From Sediminispirochaeta bajacaliforniensis DSM 16054 (GTDB taxonomy: Bacteria > Spirochaetota > Spirochaetia > DSM-16054 > Sediminispirochaetaceae), in NCBI RefSeq assembly GCF_000378205.1, contig NZ_KB899418.1:1-64000 (forward strand): a stretch of 64,000 nt of DNA, written 5' to 3'. Within the stretch, counting starts at the first letter, position 1. Each line of letters starts with the position of its first letter. Below are positions 1 through 8,677 of the stretch, in pieces. The notes beneath the pieces are model-generated. The model worked only from the letters and a program-made list of their open reading frames with translations. It was not told the origin of the DNA and ran no database searches. A program made the position numbers and the translations under genes.

Positions 1-228
1 GTAATCGGACGTAAGAACTGGCTGCATGCCGACACACCTCGTGGTGCTCATGCATCGGCGACTTTTTACAGTCTGATTGAATCGGCTAAATCGGCCTCCC
101 TTGAGCCGTATTGGTACATTCGTTACGTACTTCAAAAATTGCCGAAAATTGAATCATCAGAGAGCTCATGGGAGGATCTGCTTCCAGAAAAATTAACCCC
201 GGAGATGTTACTCACCTCTTCTTTTTAA
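1..228 (+). CDS. IS66 family transposase (TnpC), C-terminal 75 residues
   Basis: The reading frame is open from base 1 to the TAA at 226-228 and has no start in the window. It shows the typical IS66 TnpC carboxy end: IGRKNWLHADTPRGAHASA, then a helical stretch with YSLIESAK and YWYIRYVLQKLP, and a tail with ...EDLLPEKLTPE. IS66 transposases are DDE enzymes of about 500 residues; the catalytic residues lie upstream of the window. Whether the complete element is active cannot be judged here. Confidence 0.85.
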   Translation, partial: VIGRKNWLHADTPRGAHASATFYSLIESAKSASLEPYWYIRYVLQKLPKIESSESSWEDLLPEKLTPEMLLTSSF

Positions 229-253
229 GGGGTGGGGTTTATGGAGCGGTTAC
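1..253 (+). mobile_element. IS66-family element, right end (left part outside window)
   Basis: The window opens inside an insertion sequence of the IS66 type. Its transposase stops at 228, and about 25 bases later the element ends with AGCGGTTAC (245-253), the inverse of the GTAA(G/C)CGCT-type tip usual for IS66 elements. From 254 onward the sequence belongs to the interrupted ATPase gene on the other strand. The left end and the target duplication lie outside the window, so the exact boundary is inferred from the end sequence. Confidence 0.75.
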
Positions 254-1455
254 CTCATATTCACTAAAACTGATCATCTCTGAGCTGCCGTCCGGCTTCC
301 GCTCGGTGATCCATATCTCATCTCTTCTGAAGATTGATTGATTCATCAAGAGTAGATCGTGAGTCGTAAAGAGCAGCTGTTTCCTGTTAGTTTCAGTACA
401 GCTGGAAAGGAATACCTCCAGAAGCTGTCGAGTTAGTAGTGAATGCAGACTTCGGTCAATCTCATCGATGATATAGACCTTTGGAACACCGGTTTCCGCC
501 AGATCAAGGAAGGCTGGTAGAAGGTCGATTATTCGTTTAGAACCGTCTGACTCCTGTCGCATTTCAAAACGAGTATTCGTTCCTTCTGTGTTTTGATGAT
601 ACGTATAAAGCTTCTTTACATTCAGCTCTCCATTCTGGCGTGTGATAACGATCTTCTCATCATCGTTATTGAGTTTAATAGAAAGACCCTCACGGGCATC
701 TTTTTTCAATTTCTGTTTCAAAGTCTCCGGAAGAGGAAGACTATCCATTGAAATCTCTTCCCCACCCAAATGGCAAATGCCGGTATCCAGATTGGGAAGA
801 ATGGCATTCATGGTCTCATACAGATGACTGCCCTCGGTAACAAAATGCTCGAAGGATTCAAATCGCGTATCAGGAGCCACCAGAACAAGAGTCTGGGCAA
901 ACCAGTTATAAACTGGTGCAAATACAGCGAGTTTCTGCGATACACTGTTGGTAAGGAATAGCTGATTCTCCCTTGTTCCTTCAAAAGCAAACTCAAGACG
1001 TTTGGATCTTATTGAAGAATGAAACTGCGGATTAGGGTCATTGTGATGTCGGTGATAAAGAAGCTTCTCACTAGTACTGGTAACCTTTATCAGCTTCTCC
1101 TCAAGCACCTCTTTGGTGGTGAGAGAAAATAAAAACTCATAAATATCATCTTCAACCAATATTTCAAAAATGAATACGACTGGCTTTGTTCTGGAAACCT
1201 CGTCCAGCAAAAAGGGTTCAATATTAATCTGATAGTCCGGTAGAGATCCTTTGATTATGAAGTGTTTGGCGAAGTTTATTGCTTTAAAGAAGTTGGTTTT
1301 ACCCGAAGCATTTCCGCCGTAGGAAGAGCCCGAAAGCGATATTTATTCAGTTTGGTCAGTCGGTCCCCATGTTGCTGTTCTTTGGTCGCCGTCATTGTAA
1401 AACTCGTCTTATCTCGAAAAGACATCCAGTTCTCTATGGTAAAGTTGATAAGCAT
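239..1455 (-). pseudogene. AAA family ATPase (AAA_15/AAA_21 type), frameshifted and cut off by IS66
   Basis: The gene starts at ATG 1455 after an AGGAG ribosome site with MLINFTIENWMSFRDK, the usual N-terminus of the stand-alone SMC/OLD-like ATPases that occur in defence islands. The Walker A segment YGGNASGKTNFF (about 1310-1275) and everything after it lie in a different frame from the N-terminus. The frames would join if about 13 bases were restored near 1325, between two copies of ACGGCGG. The Walker B/Asp-box part is present: KVYIIDEIDRSLH and a switch with TTHDLLL. The last residues before the stop at 239 are read from the IS66 end, so about the last 40 residues of a normal family member are missing. 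Two independent lesions make this a pseudogene. It may once have had an RloB-type partner, but that gene is not in the window. Confidence 0.8.
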
Positions 1456-1550
1456 AGCAAATACACTCCTGTAGTGTTAAATATATACCTATTGTCCGCT
1501 ATTTGTAGCAAAAGAAGAGAAATAATCACATCTATTGTAGCCTAATGGAT

Positions 1551-1580
1551 TCTACCACATTACGCTTTAACTGTGGTAGA
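1551..1580. repeat. Inverted repeat in front of the abiE-like promoter
   Basis: TCTACCACA (1551-1559) and TGTGGTAGA (1572-1580) form a perfect 9-bp dyad with a 12-base loop. It lies between the divergent ATPase pseudogene and the AbiEi-like gene. It has no T-run, so it is more likely a protein site or a recombination remnant than a terminator. Confidence 0.4.
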
Positions 1581-1609
1581 TTCTAAGGTTGTGATCAAGT
1601 GACAAAACG

Positions 1610-1653
1610 TTGACATCTATAGATATTAGTATACAATTAGTCACATAGTGACT
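1610..1653 (+). promoter_or_regulatory. Promoter and palindromic operator of the AbiEi-like gene
   Basis: A consensus -35 TTGACA (1610-1615) and a -10 TACAAT (1632-1637) are 16 bases apart. Right behind them sits the dyad AGTCAC-ATA-GTGACT (1639-1653), which contains the GTG start codon at 1648. Transcription would begin near 1644, giving an almost leaderless mRNA. AbiEi antitoxins are known to repress their own promoter through inverted repeats, so this dyad is a natural autoregulatory site. That last step is inference. Confidence 0.6.
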
Positions 1654-2244
1654 CAGCGGGATATTGCAAAACAACTTCTATCCAATAACTCAATAGTAAG
1701 TTCCAGGGAACTTGCAGATTCCGGTGTGCACAGAGAGACCATTCGCAGGCTGATAGAATCCGGCGAAATGATAAGAATTGCCCGTGGACTATATTCTTCT
1801 CCTCAGTTTATCCCTGCTGAAAAATATTCGCTTATTGTAGCTCAGAAAACCGTAAAGAGAGGAGTCGTATGTCTGATGAGTGCACTAAGCTTTCATGAAA
1901 TTGGTACTCAGAATCCTTCTGAAGTATGGATGGCAATTTCTCGGCCTGGTCGCATTCCGACTGTTGATAATATCCCAATGAAAGTAATAACCTTCTCCGG
2001 GGCTTCATTTACTGAAGGTATTGAAACGCATCAGATAGATGATGATGAAATAAAAGTATATTGCATATCCAAGACAGTTGCCGATTGCTTCAAGTATAGG
2101 AACAAGATCGGGCTTGATGTGGCAATTGAAGCGCTGAAAGATGTAATACAAAACAAGCGTACTTCCATAGAGGAGATTATTCATTATGCGGAAGTATGCA
2201 GGGTAAGAAAGATTATGCGGCCATATATGGAAAGTATAGTATGA
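1648..2244 (+). CDS. AbiEi-type antitoxin / transcriptional autorepressor
   Basis: This 198-residue protein has the AbiEi plan. The N-terminal winged helix (1-75) reads IVSSRELADSGVHRETIRRL followed by the hallmark RIARGLYSS. The C-terminal domain (80-198) carries SALSFHEIGTQNP and a conserved ISKTVADCFKYR. In type IV abortive-infection modules AbiEi represses the operon and counteracts the nucleotidyltransferase AbiEii. The start is a GTG inside the operator dyad, chosen because the N-terminus matches the family and no later start keeps the helix-turn-helix. The stop overlaps the next start (ATGA, 2241-2244), showing translational coupling. The gene looks intact, although its toxin partner is frameshifted. 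Confidence 0.88.
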   Translation: MTQRDIAKQLLSNNSIVSSRELADSGVHRETIRRLIESGEMIRIARGLYSSPQFIPAEKYSLIVAQKTVKRGVVCLMSALSFHEIGTQNPSEVWMAISRPGRIPTVDNIPMKVITFSGASFTEGIETHQIDDDEIKVYCISKTVADCFKYRNKIGLDVAIEALKDVIQNKRTSIEEIIHYAEVCRVRKIMRPYMESIV

Positions 2245-3148
2245 GTGAATCACGAAAGGATTATTCGGCGTCGATACTCGCAAGATTATTGAATCACAGT
2301 CGTGAACATAAGAAGATTATCAGTCGTTGCTTATCAGGTATGTTGCCGAGAGGTTCCTGTATAGATTGGGACAATCGGATTATCGGAAAAGCTACGTCCT
2401 CAAGGGAGCATATCTGCTCACTATCACGCTTGAAGATCAGATATACCGGACAACAAAGGATATTGACTTTCTGAAAACCGGTAATACTGATCGAGAATTC
2501 ATCCTTGAATCTATCAAGAGCATTTGTGATATCCAATACCCTGAAGATGCAGTCAGGTTCGATACTGATACGATCATCATTCAGGATATCCGAGAACAAA
2601 ATAAATACCATGGACAGAGAGCAAAAATTAAGGCTTATATTGGAAAGGCCAGAGTACCCCTGCAAATTGACATCGGTATTGGCGATTCAGTACATCCCGG
2701 ACCTGTTACCAAGTCGATACCGTCTCTCTTGGAGATAGAGACTGCGAGTGTTGAATCCTATCCTATTGAAACAATTATTGCCGAGAAACTGGAAGCGGCG
2801 GTTGCTCTGAGTCTGCTTACCAGCCGTATGAAAGACTTCTATGATTTATACATTATAATCCGGACATTCGAGTTAAACTTCGTCGAGGTGGCTACTGCAA
2901 TTCAGCAGACTTTTGAGCGTCGCAAGACTGATATACCAATTGAAATGCCGGTTGTCTTCACGGAGAAAGTATATCAGGATTCTGCAAAACAAAAGCAATG
3001 GAAGGCCTTTGTCGGGAAACTCCGTAATGAAAACTCAGCTCTCGAACTATCTGAAGTTATTGAAGTTATATCGCAGTTCAGTAGTGTCTTCTGGCATAAC
3101 AGCAGAGAGAAGCCGATTCTCTGGATACCGGCTGAAGGTTGGAGATAG
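2241..3148 (+). pseudogene. AbiEii/AbiGii-type nucleotidyltransferase toxin, single-base frameshift
   Basis: The gene starts at ATG 2241 with MSESRKDYSASILARLLNH, a standard AbiEii N-terminus, and reads to about 2311. The rest (LLIRYVAERFLYRLG onward, from 2327) is in another frame. One extra base in AAGAAGAT near 2311-2316 would join them as HKKDYQSLLIRYVAERF, so a one-base deletion is the simplest reading. The downstream part has the nucleotidyltransferase signatures KGAYLL and TKDIDFL, with the two Asp of the active site, EKLEA and RMKDFYDLY. AbiEii toxins transfer nucleotides to tRNA or other targets. As read, the toxin should not be made in full length; a sequencing error or ribosomal slippage is possible, but no classical slippery heptamer is seen. 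Confidence 0.82.
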
Positions 3149-3295
3149 AAATAATTATCAGGTTACATGAGAGAGATCGCATGCGCGAATCTGATGTAGC
3201 CAATTCAACGTACTTTTAACAGCGTTCAACTACAATGAACAGCACGTAACTAACCTAAGTTTATTATCCAGGCATACCGTTTTTTTATGTTTTTA

Positions 3296-3323
3296 TTGAC
3301 ATCACACCTCGGCGCGGTACAAT
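3296..3323 (+). promoter_or_regulatory. Sigma-70-type promoter for the FIST chemoreceptor gene
   Basis: TTGACA (3296-3301) and TACAAT (3318-3323) are 16 bases apart, about 80 bases before the start codon. The spacer is GC-rich (cctcggcgcgg), unlike the AT-rich flanks. The rest of the 3149-3404 gap holds no gene that I can support. Confidence 0.55.
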
Positions 3324-3404
3324 AAGGTGAATAAAAAATGGTGGACATGAGCCCAATAGTTACCGACCTACCATAAAGCCCGCCTCATCCCTGAGGAGAA
3401 GAAC

Positions 3405-5453
3405 ATGACAACACTATTCGATCGATCTGTCGTCCGTAACGGGATATTCAGACTTGAAGAGGTAACGCGACAGGGCCTGAGTGGGCTCTTTTTCGATGAA
3501 GCCCCGTCACTTGTACTTGGATTCGTATCACCTTATCTTGATTTTGATGAAGTTGTCCGTAACGTGAGGTCGCTTCTTCCGCAGACCACAAGGCTTATCA
3601 TGACGAGTACGGCAGGGGAGCTGTGTATTGATTCGCCGGAAGCGCTTTCGCCTTATCTGGAGACCGGAGATCGATGGGAAACGGTTGTACTGCAATCCTT
3701 CTCAAAGGAGATGGTGAGGGCCGTTCATAGCATTACCATCCCTCTGGAGGACGAGGATATCAGGAAAGGGACCGTGGTTAAGTCGTCGGCTCAGCGTGTT
3801 TCGGCTATTGTGCAGGAACTGAACAAGATCAGCCTTCCCTTCTCGATCGACTACCGGGATACCTTCGGCTATACCCTTATCGACGGTCTATCGAACAGCG
3901 AAAGTTTCTTCATGGAAGCGGTATACGAGAGCGGAGCATTCCCCTGTCTCCTGATCGGAGGAAGTGCCGGCGGAACACTCGATTTCAGACATACCTATAT
4001 CTACGATGGCCTCGAAAATCGGCAGAACTGTGCTGTCGTCACCTTCATGAAGTTAGCCCCTCAGTTTCGCTTCGGGGTATTTAAAAGTGATAACTTCAAA
4101 AAGACCGAACATTCATTCTTCATCCTTGACTGCGATGTGGCCATGCGTATGGTTGCCGAAGTGCTGGATGACGCCAACATGAAGCGGGTAAACATTATCG
4201 ACGCACTCTGCAACGTCCTGGGCTGTTCCGAAAAGGATCTTGAAAATCGACTCGAAGACTACTCCTTCGGCATCGAAATCGATGGAGAAATGTATGTACG
4301 TTCCATAGCCTCCGTCGATAGAATTGGGAGGACGGTAAAATTTTTCTGTGATATCGATATAGGAGACCAGCTTTATCTTTTACGACGGACGGATTTTCTT
4401 TCCGCCACCGATCGCCACTTTGCCCGCTACTGTGCAGGAAAGCCGAAGCCTGTCGGAGGCATTATGAACGATTGCATTCTCAGAAGGCTTTTCAATGCAA
4501 AGAAACTTCCGCAGCTCTCCAGCTTCAAAGGGATACCCGTAGCAGGCTTTTCAACCTTCGGAGAACTTCTCGGCATCAATATCAACCAGACATTAACCGC
4601 AGTATTCTTCTATGAGGTACATGCCGCCGGAGACTTCTCCGATCCCTATGTCGATTACTTTCCGGTCAAATATGCCGCGTTCAAATCCTATTTCATCGAA
4701 CGCAAGTTATCCCAGGAACTGCTTATCAGAAATCTCTACAGGAAGGTGCTTTCCGACATATTCGAAAGCACACCGCTCATTCAAACCCTTACCGAGGCCT
4801 ATTCTAATATGATTGAAGAGATCAGGCGTTATATCGATTATCTAAAGCGGCTTAAAGAGGAACTCTCTTCGGTCTCTGCCGCCATCGGAGACTCGGCAGC
4901 GGACAATTCGGCAATCTATACTCAAATTCAGGCCCTTGCCGAACATATGGCAAAGATCGATTCGATTTCCATAACGGTTTCCGATATCGCCGAGCAGACG
5001 AATATCCTTTCCATTAACGCGGCGATTCAGGCGACACGGGCAGGAAACCACGGGAGGGCCTTCTCTGTCGTCGCCCAGGAAATACGTAAACTATCGACGG
5101 AGACTCAGAGAAACGTCGAAATGATTAACGGCTCGACAAAAACCATTGTCGATGCCGTTAACAACATCAAAACAAAAACAGAAGGGGCAAGAGTGAATCT
5201 CGAAAGTATGGTTCATGCCAACATGAATATCAAAGCACAGATGGACAAAGTCATTACCGAAACGACAAGCGCGATGAAACTCATGGAAGCACATGCAGAA
5301 AATAACGTATCAATTGTGAATTTTCTCCATGAAATAGCAAATTCTAAATCACTGATACATTCCATCATGGGGCGAACGCAAAACCACGGCAATGCGCTTC
5401 TACAATCTCAGCAGAGATCTGTCGAGGAAATATCGAATGCCCTTGTCTATTGA
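3405..5453 (+). CDS. Soluble FIST-domain methyl-accepting chemotaxis protein
   Basis: This 682-residue protein has a FIST N domain (about 25-225), a FIST C domain (about 245-395) and a C-terminal chemoreceptor signalling domain (about 470-680). The signalling hairpin reads QTNILSINAAIQATRAGNHGRAFSVVAQEIRKLS, here quoted in two parts: QTNILSINAAIQATRAG and NHGRAFSVVAQEIRKLS. FIST domains are predicted small-ligand sensors. There is no membrane segment or signal peptide, so the receptor should be cytoplasmic and report an internal metabolite to the CheA/CheW array. A strong GAGGAGAA ribosome site supports the start. The hairpin tip has Gln where most receptors have Glu ([10 protein letters not shown]). 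Confidence 0.88.
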   Translation: MTTLFDRSVVRNGIFRLEEVTRQGLSGLFFDEAPSLVLGFVSPYLDFDEVVRNVRSLLPQTTRLIMTSTAGELCIDSPEALSPYLETGDRWETVVLQSFSKEMVRAVHSITIPLEDEDIRKGTVVKSSAQRVSAIVQELNKISLPFSIDYRDTFGYTLIDGLSNSESFFMEAVYESGAFPCLLIGGSAGGTLDFRHTYIYDGLENRQNCAVVTFMKLAPQFRFGVFKSDNFKKTEHSFFILDCDVAMRMVAEVLDDANMKRVNIIDALCNVLGCSEKDLENRLEDYSFGIEIDGEMYVRSIASVDRIGRTVKFFCDIDIGDQLYLLRRTDFLSATDRHFARYCAGKPKPVGGIMNDCILRRLFNAKKLPQLSSFKGIPVAGFSTFGELLGININQTLTAVFFYEVHAAGDFSDPYVDYFPVKYAAFKSYFIERKLSQELLIRNLYRKVLSDIFESTPLIQTLTEAYSNMIEEIRRYIDYLKRLKEELSSVSAAIGDSAADNSAIYTQIQALAEHMAKIDSISITVSDIAEQTNILSINAAIQATRAGNHGRAFSVVAQEIRKLSTETQRNVEMINGSTKTIVDAVNNIKTKTEGARVNLESMVHANMNIKAQMDKVITETTSAMKLMEAHAENNVSIVNFLHEIANSKSLIHSIMGRTQNHGNALLQSQQRSVEEISNALVY

Positions 5454-5926
5454 ATGGCGAAGCTAAGCCCCACCCAAAACTGAACGGGGTCATCGGAGAA
5501 GGCAGGCTTAGGGTAAAGATCAAAGCCCGGCGCAACCTCTACGAAGAGTTCCGCAATGTTGTCCAGAAAGAGAAGGCTTATGCCCACAGGCAGCCGTGTT
5601 CCCCATTCAACCACATCATCTGCCGATGACTCGGGATAAAATTTTGCATAGGCACCGAGCCCAAAGTAGCAGTAAAGTGGTCCGCTTATGGGGATATATC
5701 CTGCAGGACGCCAATCGCCGCTGATAAAGATGAACTGGCTTCCCTCTGTAAAATCATAGCCCAGACGCAGATCAAAGGGGGTCGGACGATAGATGAGCAC
5801 GGCGTTTGGTGTCCCAAGTCCCAGACCGATCCGCGAAGAACCAAGCCCCGCAGCTGCCAAATTTTGGGTTGAGACGAACACCAACATAAGAAGTACAAAA
5901 AGCGTCAAAACGCCTGATTTTCGCAT
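5447..5926 (-). CDS. Small outer-membrane beta-barrel protein (BAPKO_0422/DUF3996-like)
   Basis: This 159-residue protein has a signal peptide (LTLFVLLMLVFVSTQNLAAA, cleavage after about residue 26). It continues with short amphipathic beta segments rich in Gly and aromatics (GLGLGTPNAVLIYRP, FDLRLGYDF) and ends in an aromatic-containing strand, VQFWVGLSFAIQ. Size and pattern resemble the eight-stranded BAPKO_0422-type barrels described in spirochaetes. Its 3' end overlaps the chemoreceptor gene by 7 bases in convergent orientation. The function is unknown; the family assignment is by pattern only. Confidence 0.65.
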   Translation of the reverse strand: MRKSGVLTLFVLLMLVFVSTQNLAAAGLGSSRIGLGLGTPNAVLIYRPTPFDLRLGYDFTEGSQFIFISGDWRPAGYIPISGPLYCYFGLGAYAKFYPESSADDVVEWGTRLPVGISLLFLDNIAELFVEVAPGFDLYPKPAFSDDPVQFWVGLSFAIQ

Positions 5927-6099
5927 ATATTCCTCCTCATATGTGTATTACTGTACCCCTTTTTCACAAAAAAGACCATGGCTTACGGCTTGAAAGCTCA
6001 CAGGAGCATTTTTTCTTTGTAAATAAAATAAAAAACTGACTATCGTTACTTTTCTTCTTAATCGTTATATAGTATATATAGATAAGAAAGGAGCTATAT

Positions 6100-8589
6100 A
6101 TGACATATCTAATCGTAGGCGGTGTTGCCGGTGGGGCCGCCACCGCGGCGCGGCTAAGAAGGAACGACGAAAAAGCGGCCATTATCATTTTCGAGCGGGG
6201 GGATTATATCTCCTATGCCAACTGCGGCCTTCCCTATTATCTGGGCGGAACAATCAAGGAACGGGGAAGTCTCTTTGTCGAAACCCCGGAAAGCTTCAAG
6301 AAGACGCTGGATGTGGATGTCCGCATATCCAGCGAAGTCGTAGATATAGATACAGAGACAAAAACCGTCGGCGTTAAAGATCTCAAGAGCGGCAGGGAGT
6401 ATCGGGAATCCTACGACGCGCTGATCCTTTCCCCAGGAGCAGAGCCTCTGCGACCGCCGATACCGGGAATCGATTCCGAACGGATTTTCGCCCTGCGAAA
6501 CGTACCCGACGTGGACCGACTCAAGGGCTTCGTCGACGAGAATCAGCCAAAGCGGGCAGTGGTCGTCGGAGCAGGCTTCATCGGTATGGAGGTGGCGGAA
6601 AACCTCTATGACCGGGGAGTAAATGTCACCATCGTCGAGCTTGCAAATCAGGTTATGGCGCCCCTGGATTTTGAGATGGCGGCCCAGGTGCATGACCACC
6701 TCAAGATGAAAGGGGTCGAACTCTACCTTTCAGACGGTGTAAAGGAGTTTGCGGATCGAGAGGGAAAGATGGATATCACCCTTAACAGCGGAACATCCAT
6801 TGTTGCCGACATGGCGGTTCTTTCCATCGGTGTACGCCCGGAAACAAGTCTTGCGAAAAAGGCGGGGCTGGAGACTGGGAAAGGGATACTTGTCAATGAG
6901 TATATGGAAACCTCCGCAAAAGGAGTCTACGCCCTTGGGGATGCAGCCGAATTCCGCGAACCTCTTACAGGGGCCCTGGGGATTACCCCCTTGGCTGGTC
7001 CGGCCGGAAAGCAGGCAAGGATTCTGGCGGACAACCTCGTTTATGGCAAAAAGAAGAGGTACAAGGGTGCCATAGGAACCTCCGTTGCAAAGATTTTTGA
7101 TATGACCGTAGCCTCCACAGGCGCGGCCCGGAAGGTCCTCGACAGAGAGGGCATTCCTGCCATCAGCGTTGTAACCCACGGCCATTCCCATGCAGGTTAC
7201 TACCCGGGCGCCACTCCCATGGTACTCAAGCTGGTCTTTTCGCCGGAAGACGGTAAGATTTACGGTGGGCAGATCGTCGGCTATTCAGGCGTTGATAAGC
7301 GAATAGAAATGATCGCCGGGGTGCTGAGGAGAGGCGGTACCATCGAGGATCTGACAGAACTCGAGCAGGCCTATGCTCCTCCCTACTCTTCCTCAAAGGA
7401 TCCGGTGAATATTCTCGGATTTACTGCGGAAAACGTTCTTTTGGGGCGCAGCAACCATACAAACTGGAAAGAGCTTCATGAGCTTATCGAAAAGAAGGAG
7501 CCGAACCTCTTCCTTCTCGACGTAAGAACTCCCGACGAATACAATCTGGGCTCACTGCCGGAGGCAGTCAACATTCCAAAAGAAGAGGTCAGAACAAGTC
7601 TCGATCGAATCCCAAAAGACAAGAAAGTTGTGGTCTACTGTGGTGTTGGACTGAGGGCCTATCTGGTTGAGCGCATCCTGAAGCAAAACGGCTACAGGGA
7701 TGTAAGTATCCTTTCAGGTGGTATGAAGATCTACAAGGCCGCGGTGGCAGATCAGAACAACCGGGATCTTTTTACCCAATACGAAACAGGCTATGCCCTA
7801 TCCGGGGAAAGCGCAGCCAAATCCGTGCTCTCGTCGGCGGTGACGGTACTGGAGGTTGACGCCTGCGGACTCCAATGTCCCGGTCCCATCTTAAAGCTGA
7901 AAACGGAAATTGAGAAGATCAAACCTGGAGAACGGCTCCTCCAAAAGGCTTCCGATCCGGGATTTGCCCGAGATGTCAAATCCTGGTGTAACATGACGGG
8001 AAACAAGCTGGTAAGCCTCAGGGAAGAAAAAGGGATCATAGAAGCGGTTATCCAGCGCTCAGGTGAGGAGAGTGGAAGCCAGGCAACGCTATCCGGCGTT
8101 CATATTGCAAAGAATACGGGAAACGAGCTGACCCTTATCTGTTTCTCCGACGATATGGATAAAGCCCTGGCATCCCTGGTCATTGCCAACGGAGCCCTGG
8201 CATCGGGCAAGAAGGTTACCATCTTCTATACCTTCTGGGGCCTGAGCATCATCAAAAAACGGAACAAACCCCGTGTCTCGAAGGACTTCATGGGCAAGAT
8301 GTTCGGAATGATGCTTCCCGGCCACAACGGGAAACTGAAACTTTCGAAACTCAACATGGGTGGAATAGGAGCCTCCATGATGAAGGGGATCATGAAAAAA
8401 CAGAAGATCGATACCCTGGAGAATATGCTTCAGACCGCCATTGACGGAGGCCTTCGCATCATAGCCTGCCAGATGTCCATGGATGTCATGGGTGTCAAGC
8501 GCGAGGAGCTTATCGATAAAGCGGAAATTGGCGGTGTTGCAAACTACCTGGAAGCCGCCAGCAGCGCGGGAATCAATCTGTTTATCTAA
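6100..8589 (+). CDS. CoA-disulfide reductase / rhodanese / TusA / DsrE-like fusion protein
   Basis: Four sulfur-handling domains are joined in 829 residues. Residues 1-450 form a FAD/NAD(P) disulfide oxidoreductase with an N-terminal GGVAGGAATAARLRR nucleotide-binding loop and the CoA-disulfide-reductase cysteine C42 in SYANCGLPYYLGG. Residues 460-555 form a rhodanese domain with C514 in VVYCGVGLRAY. Residues 580-650 form a TusA domain with C593 in GLQCPGP. Residues 665-829 form a DsrE-like domain. The reductase can reduce CoA disulfide or persulfide, and the other domains pass sulfane sulfur. The gene stands alone after a GAAAGGAG ribosome site and is likely part of sulfane-sulfur reduction or detoxification in an anaerobe. 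Which substrate is physiological is not visible. Confidence 0.9.
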   Translation: MTYLIVGGVAGGAATAARLRRNDEKAAIIIFERGDYISYANCGLPYYLGGTIKERGSLFVETPESFKKTLDVDVRISSEVVDIDTETKTVGVKDLKSGREYRESYDALILSPGAEPLRPPIPGIDSERIFALRNVPDVDRLKGFVDENQPKRAVVVGAGFIGMEVAENLYDRGVNVTIVELANQVMAPLDFEMAAQVHDHLKMKGVELYLSDGVKEFADREGKMDITLNSGTSIVADMAVLSIGVRPETSLAKKAGLETGKGILVNEYMETSAKGVYALGDAAEFREPLTGALGITPLAGPAGKQARILADNLVYGKKKRYKGAIGTSVAKIFDMTVASTGAARKVLDREGIPAISVVTHGHSHAGYYPGATPMVLKLVFSPEDGKIYGGQIVGYSGVDKRIEMIAGVLRRGGTIEDLTELEQAYAPPYSSSKDPVNILGFTAENVLLGRSNHTNWKELHELIEKKEPNLFLLDVRTPDEYNLGSLPEAVNIPKEEVRTSLDRIPKDKKVVVYCGVGLRAYLVERILKQNGYRDVSILSGGMKIYKAAVADQNNRDLFTQYETGYALSGESAAKSVLSSAVTVLEVDACGLQCPGPILKLKTEIEKIKPGERLLQKASDPGFARDVKSWCNMTGNKLVSLREEKGIIEAVIQRSGEESGSQATLSGVHIAKNTGNELTLICFSDDMDKALASLVIANGALASGKKVTIFYTFWGLSIIKKRNKPRVSKDFMGKMFGMMLPGHNGKLKLSKLNMGGIGASMMKGIMKKQKIDTLENMLQTAIDGGLRIIACQMSMDVMGVKREELIDKAEIGGVANYLEAASSAGINLFI

Positions 8590-8610
8590 GCCATCTTATC
8601 TGATCCAAGA

Positions 8611-8645
8611 CCAATATCCCGGTACCTCTAACATCGGGATATTGG
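8611..8645. terminator. Hairpin between convergent genes
   Basis: CCAATATCCCG (8611-8621) and CGGGATATTGG (8635-8645) form a perfect 11-bp stem with a 13-base loop between two genes that end toward each other. It lacks a good T-run, so it is probably a transcription barrier or mRNA 3' stabiliser rather than a strong intrinsic terminator. Confidence 0.5.
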
Positions 8646-8677
8646 AATCAATAATCATGCAGTTACCCTACAGGAGG

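Noticed and set aside
2300-2330. Programmed frameshift in the AbiEii-like toxin
   Set aside because: The join needs a -1 shift, but there is no classical slippery heptamer and no clear downstream stem, so a one-base deletion is simpler.
3200-3260. GTTCA...TGAAC inverted repeat upstream of the FIST receptor
   Set aside because: Only 5-bp arms with a 7-base loop; expected by chance and away from the promoter boxes.
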